NCBI GenBank assembly: GCA_019748055.1
Contig: JAIEQC010000030.1
Location: forward strand, 1 to 41,136
DNA from: Caulobacteraceae bacterium
GTDB lineage: Bacteria > Pseudomonadota > Alphaproteobacteria > Caulobacterales > Caulobacteraceae
Direction of reading: 5' to 3'
DNA: 41,136 nt
Shown here: piece after piece, positions 7,792 to 15,997 of the stretch
How the letters are laid out: each line of letters starts with the position of its first letter
Position numbering within the stretch: position 1 is the stretch's first letter
The notes under the pieces: generated by a model
What the model saw: the letters and a program-made list of their open reading frames with translations, nothing else
The model's database searches: none
What the model was told of the DNA's origin: nothing
Program-made: the position numbers and the translations under genes

Positions 7792-9621
7792 GGGCAGGCG
7801 GGGGCGAAGGGCCCGGGCGGGGCGCGCGCGGCCGGCCTCGGGACGGGCGTCCTGGAAGGCGCGGCGGAAGACGTCGCGCCGCTCGTGGATCGAGGCGAGC
7901 ACCAGGCCCATCGGCACGCCGACGTCGACCAGGGTGTTCTCCGCCAGCTGCAAACTGGCCTCCGTCGTCTCCGGCACGGCGTCGGTGACGCCCAGCTCAT
8001 AGAGACGTACGGCATGACGCTCGTCGCGGGCGCGGGCGATCAGGCAAAGATCCGGGTGGGCGGCGCGGACGCTGCGCACGACCTCGTCGACCTTGCCGGG
8101 GGCGTCCATGGTGACGACCACGGCGCGGGCGTGTTCCAGATCGCACTTCTCCAGAAACTCCACGCGCGCGGCGTCGCCCCAGCTGACGTCGGCGCCCTCG
8201 GCACGGGCGGCAGAAACCACGGACGGATCGCTGTCCACCGCCAGAAAGGCCTGTCCGTGCTCGGTGAGCAGCTCGGCCACCAGTCGCCCCACCCGGCCAT
8301 AGCCGACGATCAGAACCTTGCCCTCCGCGGCGGCCGGCCGCGTCGCCTCTTCCGGCAGGTCGGGCACGGCGCGCGTGACCCGGGCCACGAGGCGGTCGGC
8401 GAACAGGGCCATCAGGGGAATGGTGAAGATGCTGATCGTGGCCGCCAGCATGACCGTGCCGGTGAAGGCGGGCGAGGCGATCCCCTCCACCATGCCCGCG
8501 CCCAGGATCACGAAGGCGAACTCCCCTGCCGGGCCCAGCACCAGCGCCGTCTCCAGCGCCGTGCGGTTGCGCACCTTCCACGCCCGCGCCGACAGATAGA
8601 TCAGCACCGCCTTCAGGCCCGTGATCGCCAGCGCCAGCCCGAAGACCACGCCGGGGTTCGCCGCCACCGCGTCCAGATCCAGCCCGATGCCCACGCCGAC
8701 GAAGAAGACGCCGAGCAGCAGGCCCTTGAACGGCTCGATCGACACCTCGACCTCGCGCCGGAACTCCGTCTCCGCCAGCAGCAGCCCGGCGATCAGGGCG
8801 CCGAGGCTCATCGACAGGCCCACCGCCTGCGCCGCCAGGCCGGACGCCACCACGACCAGCAGGCTGGCGGCGACGAACATCTCCTGCCCCTGCCCCCGGG
8901 CCCGCGCCTTGGCGACCGAGCGGAACATGGGCCGCAGCACCAGTCGGCCGACGATCACCAGAACGGCCAGACCGAGCGCCGCGGGGATCAGGGTCAGCAG
9001 GGCGGGGCGCAGCACGGCCGGGTCGAACTCGCCCGCCGGCGTCGCGCCTTCCAGCGCCGTGGCCGCCAGGACCGTGACGGTGATCAGGATCGGGGCGACG
9101 GCCAGGTCCTGCGCCAGCAGGATGGAGAAGGTGGTGCGCCCGGCCGGGCCGGTCAGGCGTCCCCTCTCGGCCATCACTGGCATGACCACCGCCGTCGAAG
9201 ACAGCGCGAGACCCATGCCCAGGACGGCGGCGGAGACCAGCGGCTGGCCCATCAGCATGAACAGGGCGCCCAGTCCGACGGTGCAGACGGCGATCTGGGT
9301 CATGCCCAGGCCGAAGACCAGGCGGCGCATGGCGCGCAGCCGCTCCCACGACAGCTCCAGCCCGATCATGAAGAGCAGGAAGGCGACGCCCAGTTCGGAC
9401 AGGGCGCGGATCTGGGCGGCGTCGTCGATGGTCAGCCATGCCAGCCACGGCGCGGTCGACGCCAGACGCGCCAGGCCGTCCGGGCCCAAAAGCACGCCGG
9501 CGGCCAGAAAGCCCAGAATTGGACTGATCTTCAACCGGTTGAACAGGGGCACGACCACGCCGGCCGCGGCCAGGAAGACCACAAGGTCCTTGTATTCGCC
9601 GCCGCCGTGCCCCGCCGCCAT
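7780..9621 (-). CDS. Monovalent cation:proton antiporter, KefB/CPA2 type
   Basis: A 613-aa inner-membrane transporter. The first ~410 residues form a CPA2 antiporter domain with about a dozen hydrophobic helices, including GFLAAGVLLGPDGL (37-50), the conserved LLAQDLAVAP (168-177, Asp172) and GPAGEFAFVILG (363-374). The C-terminal region is an RCK/TrkA-N nucleotide-binding domain opening with VLIVGYGRVGR (436-446). It should exchange K+ or Na+ for H+, gated by NAD(H) or a related ligand. The ATG has GGAGGGGCG immediately upstream. It is divergent from the M13 peptidase gene. KefB versus KefC or an unnamed CPA2 member cannot be decided, so no symbol is given. Confidence 0.92.
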   Translation of the reverse strand: MAAGHGGGEYKDLVVFLAAAGVVVPLFNRLKISPILGFLAAGVLLGPDGLARLASTAPWLAWLTIDDAAQIRALSELGVAFLLFMIGLELSWERLRAMRRLVFGLGMTQIAVCTVGLGALFMLMGQPLVSAAVLGMGLALSSTAVVMPVMAERGRLTGPAGRTTFSILLAQDLAVAPILITVTVLAATALEGATPAGEFDPAVLRPALLTLIPAALGLAVLVIVGRLVLRPMFRSVAKARARGQGQEMFVAASLLVVVASGLAAQAVGLSMSLGALIAGLLLAETEFRREVEVSIEPFKGLLLGVFFVGVGIGLDLDAVAANPGVVFGLALAITGLKAVLIYLSARAWKVRNRTALETALVLGPAGEFAFVILGAGMVEGIASPAFTGTVMLAATISIFTIPLMALFADRLVARVTRAVPDLPEEATRPAAAEGKVLIVGYGRVGRLVAELLTEHGQAFLAVDSDPSVVSAARAEGADVSWGDAARVEFLEKCDLEHARAVVVTMDAPGKVDEVVRSVRAAHPDLCLIARARDERHAVRLYELGVTDAVPETTEASLQLAENTLVDVGVPMGLVLASIHERRDVFRRAFQDARPEAGRARPARALRPRLPTAS

Positions 9622-9707
9622 CGCCCCTCCGGATCGAACCGCGACATCATGCCCGGCGCCATGTCGCTTTGCGAGGCGCGCTCACGGCTTCATGACAATA
9701 ATTTAAG

Positions 9708-9721
9708 GCGCGGAGCCGCGC
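9708..9721. promoter_or_regulatory. Perfect dyad in the antiporter/M13 divergent region
   Basis: GCGCGG-AG-CCGCGC is a perfect inverted repeat just downstream of the AT-rich stretch ACAATAATTTAA (9695-9706), which is the best -10-like sequence in this gap. It could be an operator for the peptidase gene. The evidence is only positional. Confidence 0.25.
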
Positions 9722-9779
9722 ACGGGGCGTAGGGTCCGCGCCGAACCGTCCAGAGCGACGGAACGGAGAGAGATGCCCC

Positions 9780-11927
9780 ATGCGTAAGTCCCTGCTTCTG
9801 ACGGTGGCCGCCTCGGCCGCCCTGATCGCCGGAACTCCGGCCCTTGCCCAGCAGCGCCACACGATCGACGACGGCCACGGCCACCAGTGCGTCGACGAGG
9901 CCTGCACCGTCTTCACCCTGTTCGACCCCGCCCTGTTCGAAGGCGGGTCGTGGGAGGGGATCGAGGCGCCCAAGTATGGAACCTGGGGTTTCGCGGTGGA
10001 CGGCCGCGACCTGTCGGTCGCTCCGGGCGACAACTTCTTCATGCACGCCAACGGCACGGCGCTGAGGTCGATGGAAATCCCGTCGGACCGCACCTCCTAC
10101 GGTTCCTTCGCGCTGCTGCGGGAGCTGTCGGACAACCGCCTGCGCGCCCTGCTGGACGAGCTGCTGGCCAATCCGAACCTGGCTGCGGGCTCCGACGAGC
10201 TGAAGATGGCCGACCTCTATCGCTCCTACATGGACGTGGAGCGGATCGAGGCGCTGGACGCGCAGCCGGTCCAGCCCTACCTGGCCGCGATCCGCGCCGC
10301 GGACGACCATTCGAAGATGGCGGCCTACATGGGCACGCTGCAGGGCCGGTTCGGCGGCGGATTCTTCGGCGTCGGCATCGGCGACGATCAGAAGGACCCC
10401 AGCCGCTACACCACCTACGTCAGCCAGTCGGGCATCGGCCTGCCCAGCCGCGACTATTATCTGGACGCGGCCCGCTTCGGTGAGAAGAAGAAGCTCTATG
10501 AGGCCTACGTCGCCGACATGCTGGGCATGATCGGCTGGGAGAACCCGGTCGAGGCCGCCGCCGCGATCGTGGCCCTGGAGACCCGGATCGCCGAGGCCCA
10601 CTGGACGGTCGAGGAGAACCGCAACCGCGACAAGACCTACAATCCGTTCAGCCCCACCGAACTGGCGACCTATGCCCCCGGCTTCGACTGGGCGGCGTGG
10701 CTGGAGCAGGCGGACCTGGGCGGGGTGACCACCGTCGTCGTGCGCCAGAACACCGCCATGCCGAAGATCGCGGCCATCTATGCCGACACGCCGATCGAGG
10801 TGATTCAGGCGTGGCAGGCCTTCCACACGGTGGACGACATGGCCCCCTTCCTGTCGGCCCGCTTCTCGGACCGTCAGTGGCAGTTCCGCTCGCGCGATCT
10901 GGCCGGCCAGCCCGAGCAGCGCGCCCGCGACAAGCGCGCCGTGAGCTTCGCCGAAGGCACCATGGGCGAGGCGTTCGGCCGGCTGTACGTCGAGCGCTGG
11001 TTCCCGGCCCAGTCCAAGGCCATGATGGAGGAGCTGGTCGCCAACCTGCGTGTGGCTCTGGCCGACCGCATCCGGCAGCTGGACTGGATGGGCGCCGAGA
11101 CCAAGGAACAGGCCCTCTACAAGCTCGACAATTTCACCGTGAAGGTCGGCTATCCCACCAAGTGGCGCGACTACTCCGCGCTCGAGGTTCGGGCCGACGA
11201 TCTGGTCGGCAACGCCGAGCGGGCCGGCGAATTCCGCTGGAACTTCCAGGTCGGCCGCATGAACGGGCCGGTGGACCGCGACGAGTGGGGCATGACGCCC
11301 CAGACGGTGAACGCCTACTACAACTCGACCAAGAACGAGATCGTCTTCCCGGCCGCCATCCTGCAGCCGCCCTTCTTCGACCCGACCGCCGACCCGGCGG
11401 TGAACTATGGCGGCATCGGCGGCGTCATCGGCCACGAGATCGGCCATGGCTTCGACGACCAGGGCCGCAAGTCGGACGGCGACGGCGTGCTGCGCGACTG
11501 GTGGACGCCCCAGGACGCGGCCAACTTCACCGCCCGCGCCAACATGCTGGGCTCGCAATACGCCACCTATGCCCCGCTGCCCGGCCATAACCTGAAGCCC
11601 AATCTGACCATGGGCGAGAACATCGGGGACCTGGCTGGCGTGACGCTGGGGATCGAGGGCTATCGCCGCTCGCTGGGCGGCCGCCCGGCGCCGGTTCTGG
11701 ACGGCGTCACCGGCGACCAGCGCGTCTTCTACGGCTGGGCCCAGGTCTGGCAGTCGAAGTACCGCGACGACGCCATCATCAACCAGGTGGCCACCGGCCC
11801 GCACTCGCTGCCGGAGTACCGCGTGATCGGCCCGCTGCGGAACCTGGACGCCTGGTACGACGCCTTCGAGGTCCAGCCGGGCTCGCGCTACTATCTCGCG
11901 CCGGAAGACCGCGTCCGCCTCTGGTAG
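9780..11927 (+). CDS. Secreted M13-family (neprilysin/PepO-like) zinc metallopeptidase
   Basis: A 715-aa exported endopeptidase. The signal peptide is MRKSLLLTVAASAALIAGTPALA (cut near residue 23). Zinc-site motifs are HEIGH (residues 552-556) and ENIGD (Glu613), preceded by NAYYNSTKNEIVFPA, the M13 substrate-binding NAY region. The C-terminus is RVRLW, whereas many M13 enzymes end with a CxxW-type tail, so the terminal cysteine is absent here. The family cleaves oligopeptides; the location should be periplasmic or the outer envelope. GGAGAG lies nine bases before the ATG. The gene appears monocistronic, with its own promoter region and a strong intrinsic terminator at 11952-11978. Confidence 0.94.
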   Translation: MRKSLLLTVAASAALIAGTPALAQQRHTIDDGHGHQCVDEACTVFTLFDPALFEGGSWEGIEAPKYGTWGFAVDGRDLSVAPGDNFFMHANGTALRSMEIPSDRTSYGSFALLRELSDNRLRALLDELLANPNLAAGSDELKMADLYRSYMDVERIEALDAQPVQPYLAAIRAADDHSKMAAYMGTLQGRFGGGFFGVGIGDDQKDPSRYTTYVSQSGIGLPSRDYYLDAARFGEKKKLYEAYVADMLGMIGWENPVEAAAAIVALETRIAEAHWTVEENRNRDKTYNPFSPTELATYAPGFDWAAWLEQADLGGVTTVVVRQNTAMPKIAAIYADTPIEVIQAWQAFHTVDDMAPFLSARFSDRQWQFRSRDLAGQPEQRARDKRAVSFAEGTMGEAFGRLYVERWFPAQSKAMMEELVANLRVALADRIRQLDWMGAETKEQALYKLDNFTVKVGYPTKWRDYSALEVRADDLVGNAERAGEFRWNFQVGRMNGPVDRDEWGMTPQTVNAYYNSTKNEIVFPAAILQPPFFDPTADPAVNYGGIGGVIGHEIGHGFDDQGRKSDGDGVLRDWWTPQDAANFTARANMLGSQYATYAPLPGHNLKPNLTMGENIGDLAGVTLGIEGYRRSLGGRPAPVLDGVTGDQRVFYGWAQVWQSKYRDDAIINQVATGPHSLPEYRVIGPLRNLDAWYDAFEVQPGSRYYLAPEDRVRLW

Positions 11928-11951
11928 GGCCGCAAGACCGCAAACGAACGG

Positions 11952-11978
11952 GGGCCGTCCTTCGGGGCGGCCCTTTTT
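11952..11978 (+). terminator. Intrinsic terminator of the M13 peptidase gene
   Basis: GGGCCGTCC, loop TTCG, GGGCGGCCC, then TTTTT. The stem is nine pairs with one G/U-type position, capped by a stable UUCG tetraloop and followed by a five-T run 25-50 bases after the stop codon. Confidence 0.88.
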
Positions 11979-12009
11979 CGTGGCGTGGACCGGGTGGGGA
12001 TCCGGGCAC

Positions 12010-12116
12010 GAAAAAGCCCGCCGCGGGGATCCTGCGGCGGGCCTTCTCGCTCTTGAGAGCGGACGTTTCCTCCCCGAAACGCCTCCGATGGCTGCAGGTC
12101 GCCCCGCGCCGTCGAG
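12010..12116 (-). ncRNA. Candidate small RNA or structured hisS 3' region
   Basis: On the minus strand a promoter-like TTGACT (12151-12146), a 17-base spacer and TTTCAT (12128-12123) would start a transcript of about 107 nt. It contains three successive hairpins: CGTTTC-GGGGAG-GAAACG (12081-12064, perfect stem, purine loop), CGCTC-TCAA-GAGCG (12061-12048, perfect), and the strong terminator at 12042-12011. No start codon with a convincing reading frame is seen. The alternative is that this is simply the hisS 3' UTR, since hisS ends at 12200 on the same strand. Confidence 0.3.
12011..12042 (-). terminator. Intrinsic terminator on the minus strand downstream of hisS
   Basis: Read on the minus strand: GCCCGCCGC, a nine-base loop, GCGGCGGGC, then TTTTT. 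It is a perfect 9-bp stem with a T-run. It ends either the hisS transcript or the candidate small RNA, and it faces the M13 peptidase terminator head-on. Confidence 0.82.
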
Positions 12117-12199
12117 GGCTTCATGAAACCGCCATGATCCGGGCAAGTCAATCAATCGACGGGGGAAATCGCCCGTTTCCGTGACTGAACGTCGATAAG

Positions 12200-13693
12200 T
12201 CAGCCGGCAGCGGCCGCGTTTCTCGAAGCTTCTTCGATGATGCGGCGAAGGGTCGCGACCAGATCGGCGCGCGGCACGGTCACCTGACCCGGACGCTCGG
12301 CTTTCCACGCTGCGTTGTCGGCCAGACCGGCGGCCATCGCCCGGCCAGCGTCCAGATCCTTCACCGTGGCCGTCCCCTGGGCGATCTCGTCGCCGCCCAG
12401 TATGACCGCGGCCGGTGCGGCCCGCCGGTCGGCATACTTCATCTGCGTCTTCAGCCCCGCGCGGCCCAGGTAGACCTCGGCCGCCAGCCCCGCGCGCCGG
12501 ATCTCGGCGGCGCAGGCCAGACCGTGCGGCATGTCCTCGTCGCCGAACACGATGACGACCACCGGGCCGCGCGGTTCCGCCGGGGCGCGTCCGGCGGCCC
12601 GCAGCGCGGCGGACAGGCGCGAGACGCCGAAGCTGAAGCCCGTCGCGGGCACGCGCTCGCCGGTGAACCGCGCCACCAGATCGTCATAGCGCCCGCCGCC
12701 GCCGATCGAGCCGAAGCGAACGGACCGACCCTTCTCGTCGGTCGTTTCCAGAAGCAGCTCCGCCTCGAACACGGCGGCGGTGTAGTACTCCAACCCGCGC
12801 ACCACGGTCGGGTCGAAGGTCACCGCCCCGCCCGGCGCGCCCAGCGCCGTCACCGAGGCCCCGATCCGCGCCAGAGATTCCAGCGCCGCCTCCCCCGCCG
12901 CGCCCAGACCGCCGGCCGACGCCAGCCGGTCGATCCGGTCGGTCCAGCCCCCCGCCTGTTCGGCCTTCAGGAAGCCCTCGATCCGGCTGATCAGGCCCGC
13001 ATCCAGCCCCGCGCCCTTGGTGTAATCGCCCGACTCGTCCAGGCGCCCGGCCCCAAGCAGATCGCGCACGCCTTCCCAGCCCAGCCGGTCGTATTTGTCG
13101 ACGGCGCGCAGGGCCGTCAGCCGCTGGCCGGCGTCGGCCACGCCGCCTTCGTCGAACAGGCCGTCGAACAGGCGACGGTCGGAGACGCGCAGAACCGCCT
13201 GCCCCTCGCCCAGCCCCGCGGCCGTCAGGCCCTCGCACGCCATGGCCACGATCTCGGCGTCGCTCTCGGGTCGGTCGGAGCCGACGGTGTCGGCGTCGCA
13301 CTGCATGAACTCGCGGAACCGCCCCGGCCCCGGCTTCTCATTGCGCCACACCGGTCCGAACGCATAGCGGCGGAACGGCTTCGGCAGCGTCTGCCAATTC
13401 TCGGCCGCGAACCGGGCCAGCGGCGCGGTGTGGTCGTAGCGGAGCGCCATCCACTGATCGTCGTCGTCCTGCAAGGCAAAGACGCCGGCGTTCGGCCGGT
13501 CCGCGTCGGGCAGGAACTTGCCCAGGGCGTCGGCGTACTCGAACGCCGGGGTCTCCAGCGGCTCGAAGCCCCAGCGTTCGTAAACTTCCGACACGCGCGC
13601 GATCAGGGCGCGCTCGGCGACCAGATCCCGGGCGCGGCGGTCGGCGAAGCCGCGCGGCGCGCGCGCTTCGGGGCGGGAGGCGTCTGACGTCAT
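12200..13693 (-). CDS. hisS: Histidine--tRNA ligase, alphaproteobacterial type
   Basis: A 497-aa class II aminoacyl-tRNA synthetase that charges tRNA-His. Class II and His-specific motifs are present: motif 2 region FGPVWRNEKPGPGRFREF with its arginines, the histidine-binding RGLEYYTA (canonical RGLDYY), and GGGGRYDDL. The C-terminal ~100 residues form the anticodon-binding domain (VVVIVFGDEDMP onward). The RNEKPGPGRFREF form is what I recall of the HisRS of the alphaproteobacterial lineage, in which tRNA-His recognition differs from the usual G-1-dependent one. There is no Shine-Dalgarno; instead a perfect 9-bp hairpin abuts the ATG. It lies 35 bases downstream of the DUF418 gene. Confidence 0.94.
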   Translation of the reverse strand: MTSDASRPEARAPRGFADRRARDLVAERALIARVSEVYERWGFEPLETPAFEYADALGKFLPDADRPNAGVFALQDDDDQWMALRYDHTAPLARFAAENWQTLPKPFRRYAFGPVWRNEKPGPGRFREFMQCDADTVGSDRPESDAEIVAMACEGLTAAGLGEGQAVLRVSDRRLFDGLFDEGGVADAGQRLTALRAVDKYDRLGWEGVRDLLGAGRLDESGDYTKGAGLDAGLISRIEGFLKAEQAGGWTDRIDRLASAGGLGAAGEAALESLARIGASVTALGAPGGAVTFDPTVVRGLEYYTAAVFEAELLLETTDEKGRSVRFGSIGGGGRYDDLVARFTGERVPATGFSFGVSRLSAALRAAGRAPAEPRGPVVVIVFGDEDMPHGLACAAEIRRAGLAAEVYLGRAGLKTQMKYADRRAAPAAVILGGDEIAQGTATVKDLDAGRAMAAGLADNAAWKAERPGQVTVPRADLVATLRRIIEEASRNAAAAG

Positions 13694-13720
13694 GCGCGGC
13701 GCTTAAGCCAGGCGCCGCGC
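13694..13720 (-). promoter_or_regulatory. Hairpin abutting the hisS start codon
   Basis: On the minus strand GCGCGGCGC, a nine-base loop CTGGCTTAA, and GCGCCGCGC end exactly one base before the ATG of hisS. It replaces any ribosome-binding site, so it could restrict translation initiation or mark the end of the DUF418 transcript (no T-run follows). The structure is seen directly; the role is inference. Confidence 0.4.
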
Positions 13721-13728
13721 AAGAGCAA

Positions 13729-14961
13729 TCAGGCGCCCCGCCGCAAGGGCACCATGCGGCCGTAGGTGAGGCAGCGCCACAGCCACTCCAGCGGCCCCAT
13801 GCTGAAGACGCTGAGCCAGAGCGGCGACCAGATGATCTGGGCGAACCAGATCGCGCCCACCACCATCCACATCTCGCCGGTGGAATGCTGGCCGAACCAC
13901 TGCGGACCCCACGGCGCATAGTAGAGCGTCACCATGATCAGGGTCTGGGTCAGGTAGTTGGTGAAGGCCATGCGGCCGACCGGCACGAAGATGCCGGTGA
14001 TCGCCTTCAGCCCCCACTTGGTCAGCAGGATCAGGAGCGTGGCGTAAAACAGGGTGATCAGCGGCGCCGCGCCGGTCGAGGCGGCGGCCAGGCCCATCGT
14101 GGGATCCGCGCCCTCGGGCGCCATGGCCTTCTGCCAGCCCCACCAGGCCGAGAGCGCCAGGTTCAGTCCGCCGAGCACGAGGATCGTCAGATAGGTGCCC
14201 ATGGGGGCGCGGCCGGTCAGATAGCCGGATTTGAAAAGGCCGAGGCCGACCATCATCAGGGGCACGGTCACCGGGATCAGGAAGAGCATGAAGATCACGC
14301 TCATGAGCCAGGCCGACAGGTTCTGGCCGAAGGCGGAGAAGCCGCCGGCCAGATAGGCGTCCACCGCCGCCTGCACGGCCTCGGGCGAGACGTCCGGCCG
14401 TCCCTGCGCCATCTTGGCCGCGAACTCCGGCGGCAGGTTGGCCATGCCCCAGTAGCCGAGCACGGCTACGAGCGCCCATATCGTCGTCACGATCCCGCCG
14501 ACCCAGAGCAGGCGACGCGCGCTCCAGCTGCGGAACATCAGGAAGACGAAGCCGCAGACGGCGTAGTGGAGGAGGATGTCTCCGTACCAGAGCGCCGCCC
14601 CGTGCAGCAGGCCGAACAGGCCCAGCCAGAGCAGGCGACGCCGAAGCAGGCTTCCCCGGTCAAGGTCCGAGCGTTCGCCGCCCACGAGGAAGACCGACAC
14701 GCCGAACAACATGGTGAAGAGCGTCCGCATCTTGTCGGAGAAGAAGACGTCGATCACCCAAAGGCCCACCACGTCGGCCATGCCGGCGTTCACGGGCGGC
14801 GGCGCCTCGGCCATCATCAGCAGCATGGGCCAGGCGAAGGCGATCGCATTGACCGCAAGAATGCCCAGCACGGCCCAGCCGCGCAGCATGTCGAGATTTC
14901 GGATCCGGTCTTTCTCCGCGACCGGCGCGGGGCGTGCGGATTCGAGGGTCGTGTCGGTCAT
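13729..14961 (-). CDS. DUF418-domain membrane protein
   Basis: A 410-aa polytopic membrane protein. It opens with the hallmark RIRNLDMLRGWAVLGILAVN (residues 20-39), typical of the DUF418/YeiB-like group that is distantly related to acyltransferase-3 membrane proteins. The middle has LFTMLFGVSVFLVGG and LLHGAALWYGDILLHYA. The C-terminal DUF418 segment holds GRMAFTNYLTQTLI and WLSVFSMGPLEWLWRCLTYG. About ten hydrophobic helices are visible. Biochemical function is unestablished for the family. The ATG is preceded by an AGGGGGG tract. It lies 35 bases upstream of hisS on the same strand and could be cotranscribed with it. Confidence 0.9.
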   Translation of the reverse strand: MTDTTLESARPAPVAEKDRIRNLDMLRGWAVLGILAVNAIAFAWPMLLMMAEAPPPVNAGMADVVGLWVIDVFFSDKMRTLFTMLFGVSVFLVGGERSDLDRGSLLRRRLLWLGLFGLLHGAALWYGDILLHYAVCGFVFLMFRSWSARRLLWVGGIVTTIWALVAVLGYWGMANLPPEFAAKMAQGRPDVSPEAVQAAVDAYLAGGFSAFGQNLSAWLMSVIFMLFLIPVTVPLMMVGLGLFKSGYLTGRAPMGTYLTILVLGGLNLALSAWWGWQKAMAPEGADPTMGLAAASTGAAPLITLFYATLLILLTKWGLKAITGIFVPVGRMAFTNYLTQTLIMVTLYYAPWGPQWFGQHSTGEMWMVVGAIWFAQIIWSPLWLSVFSMGPLEWLWRCLTYGRMVPLRRGA

Positions 14962-15037
14962 GGCTGCCCCCCTGGCGTGTTTGACAAGGACCCTTTACAC
15001 CAACGTGGCGCGTCCGGATATGAAATTGCCGTAACCT

Positions 15038-15961
15038 TCATTCGAGCGGCGGCAGGATGCCCCTCAGGGCCAGACTTCCGCTCCCGAAATCCAGAACCAC
15101 GGTGCGGAAACGCTGCAGGAGGTCCGCGCCCACCAAGAGGGCCGGACCCCGGTTCAGGCCCAGAACGTCGAATGCATGGAGATCGGCGAACAGCAGCGGC
15201 GTGTCGCCGAGGTCCCGTCCTCCCATCTCGAGACGACCGACCCGCCCGGCGACGGCCAACCGGCTCTGGCCGGTAACCCCATAGACCCTGACCGGAGGCA
15301 AGCCGTCCGCGCGGCCGCCCGTCGCGCCGAGAAGAGCAAGATTGCCGATCGAGTATTGAGCGCCCGTGTCCACGAACGCGCTGATTCCGACGGCGCCATC
15401 GGCCCGCACCGCCGTCGTGATCAGCTGGCCGAAGGGTCCGAGGCGCGCCCGGGGCGGGCGCATCCGCGTGGCGGTGGTGAAGGCCGGACCGCTGGGAGCC
15501 ACATCGGAGCCCGAGGCGCGCAAACTGACGCGACGACTGCGGACCTGAAGCGTGAGCCGAAAACCCGACAGCACGTCGAGGCCCAAAAGGCCCTCGGTGG
15601 CCAAGGCCTCGCGCGGAAACACCGGACAAAGCAGGTCGCGGAAGCGACGGCCCCCGAACGCCAGCCGTTCGACCCGGACCGTCGGCGTCATCTGGGCCGA
15701 AGTGATCCCATGGACCAGCAACGGCGGGCCCTCCGCCAGTCCGAGGTCGCGCGCCAACTCGATCGAAAGCGCCGTGCGGCCAGCTCCAGTGTCCAGCACG
15801 AAGGCATGTCCGCGCCGGCCGTTCAACGCCACGGGAGCGGACATTCGGGTAAGCAGATTGGTCAGAAGTCGGGCGTCGCCGGGGTCCTGCGGGAGCATGG
15901 GGACCGAGGCCAAGCCTGCCGCAGAGGCGAGCACCCAACGTCTGTCCCTGGCCAAAGTCAC
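15038..15961 (-). CDS. Exported two-lobed retropepsin-like aspartic protease
   Basis: A 307-aa protein with two retropepsin-type active-site motifs, FVLDTGAGRTALS (Asp57) and AFVDTGAQYS (Asp198). Each is followed by a hydrophobic-hydrophobic-Gly element: EGLLGLDVLSGF in lobe 1 and LLVGADLLQRF in lobe 2. A single chain could therefore supply both catalytic aspartates, like pepsins, rather than dimerising like viral retropepsins. The N-terminus RDRRWVLASAAGLASV looks like a signal or Tat-like leader. The start is GTG, with GGGGAGG about nine bases upstream. It lies 36 bases after xerC on the same strand. Substrates are unknown. Confidence 0.85.
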   Translation of the reverse strand: MTLARDRRWVLASAAGLASVPMLPQDPGDARLLTNLLTRMSAPVALNGRRGHAFVLDTGAGRTALSIELARDLGLAEGPPLLVHGITSAQMTPTVRVERLAFGGRRFRDLLCPVFPREALATEGLLGLDVLSGFRLTLQVRSRRVSLRASGSDVAPSGPAFTTATRMRPPRARLGPFGQLITTAVRADGAVGISAFVDTGAQYSIGNLALLGATGGRADGLPPVRVYGVTGQSRLAVAGRVGRLEMGGRDLGDTPLLFADLHAFDVLGLNRGPALLVGADLLQRFRTVVLDFGSGSLALRGILPPLE

Positions 15962-15997
15962 CGAAGACGTCCTCCCCTGACGCCGAGCCGGGTCACC

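Noticed and set aside
7189..9732. 847-codon plus-strand open frame opposite the antiporter gene
   Set aside because: It is antisense to a clear CPA2 antiporter with intact motifs, and its composition is Gly/Gln/Arg/His-rich with no recognisable domain. Long antisense frames are expected in DNA this GC-rich.
12040..12081. Resemblance to the GAGGAAAGTCCGGGC element of RNase P RNA on the minus strand
   Set aside because: GAGGAAACGTCCGC has an extra base, is explained by a local perfect hairpin, and none of the other conserved RNase P regions follow within the ~100 bases to the terminator.
9690..12308. 872-codon minus-strand open frame opposite the M13 peptidase gene
   Set aside because: It is antisense to a peptidase with signal peptide, HExxH and terminator; low-complexity composition and no motif.
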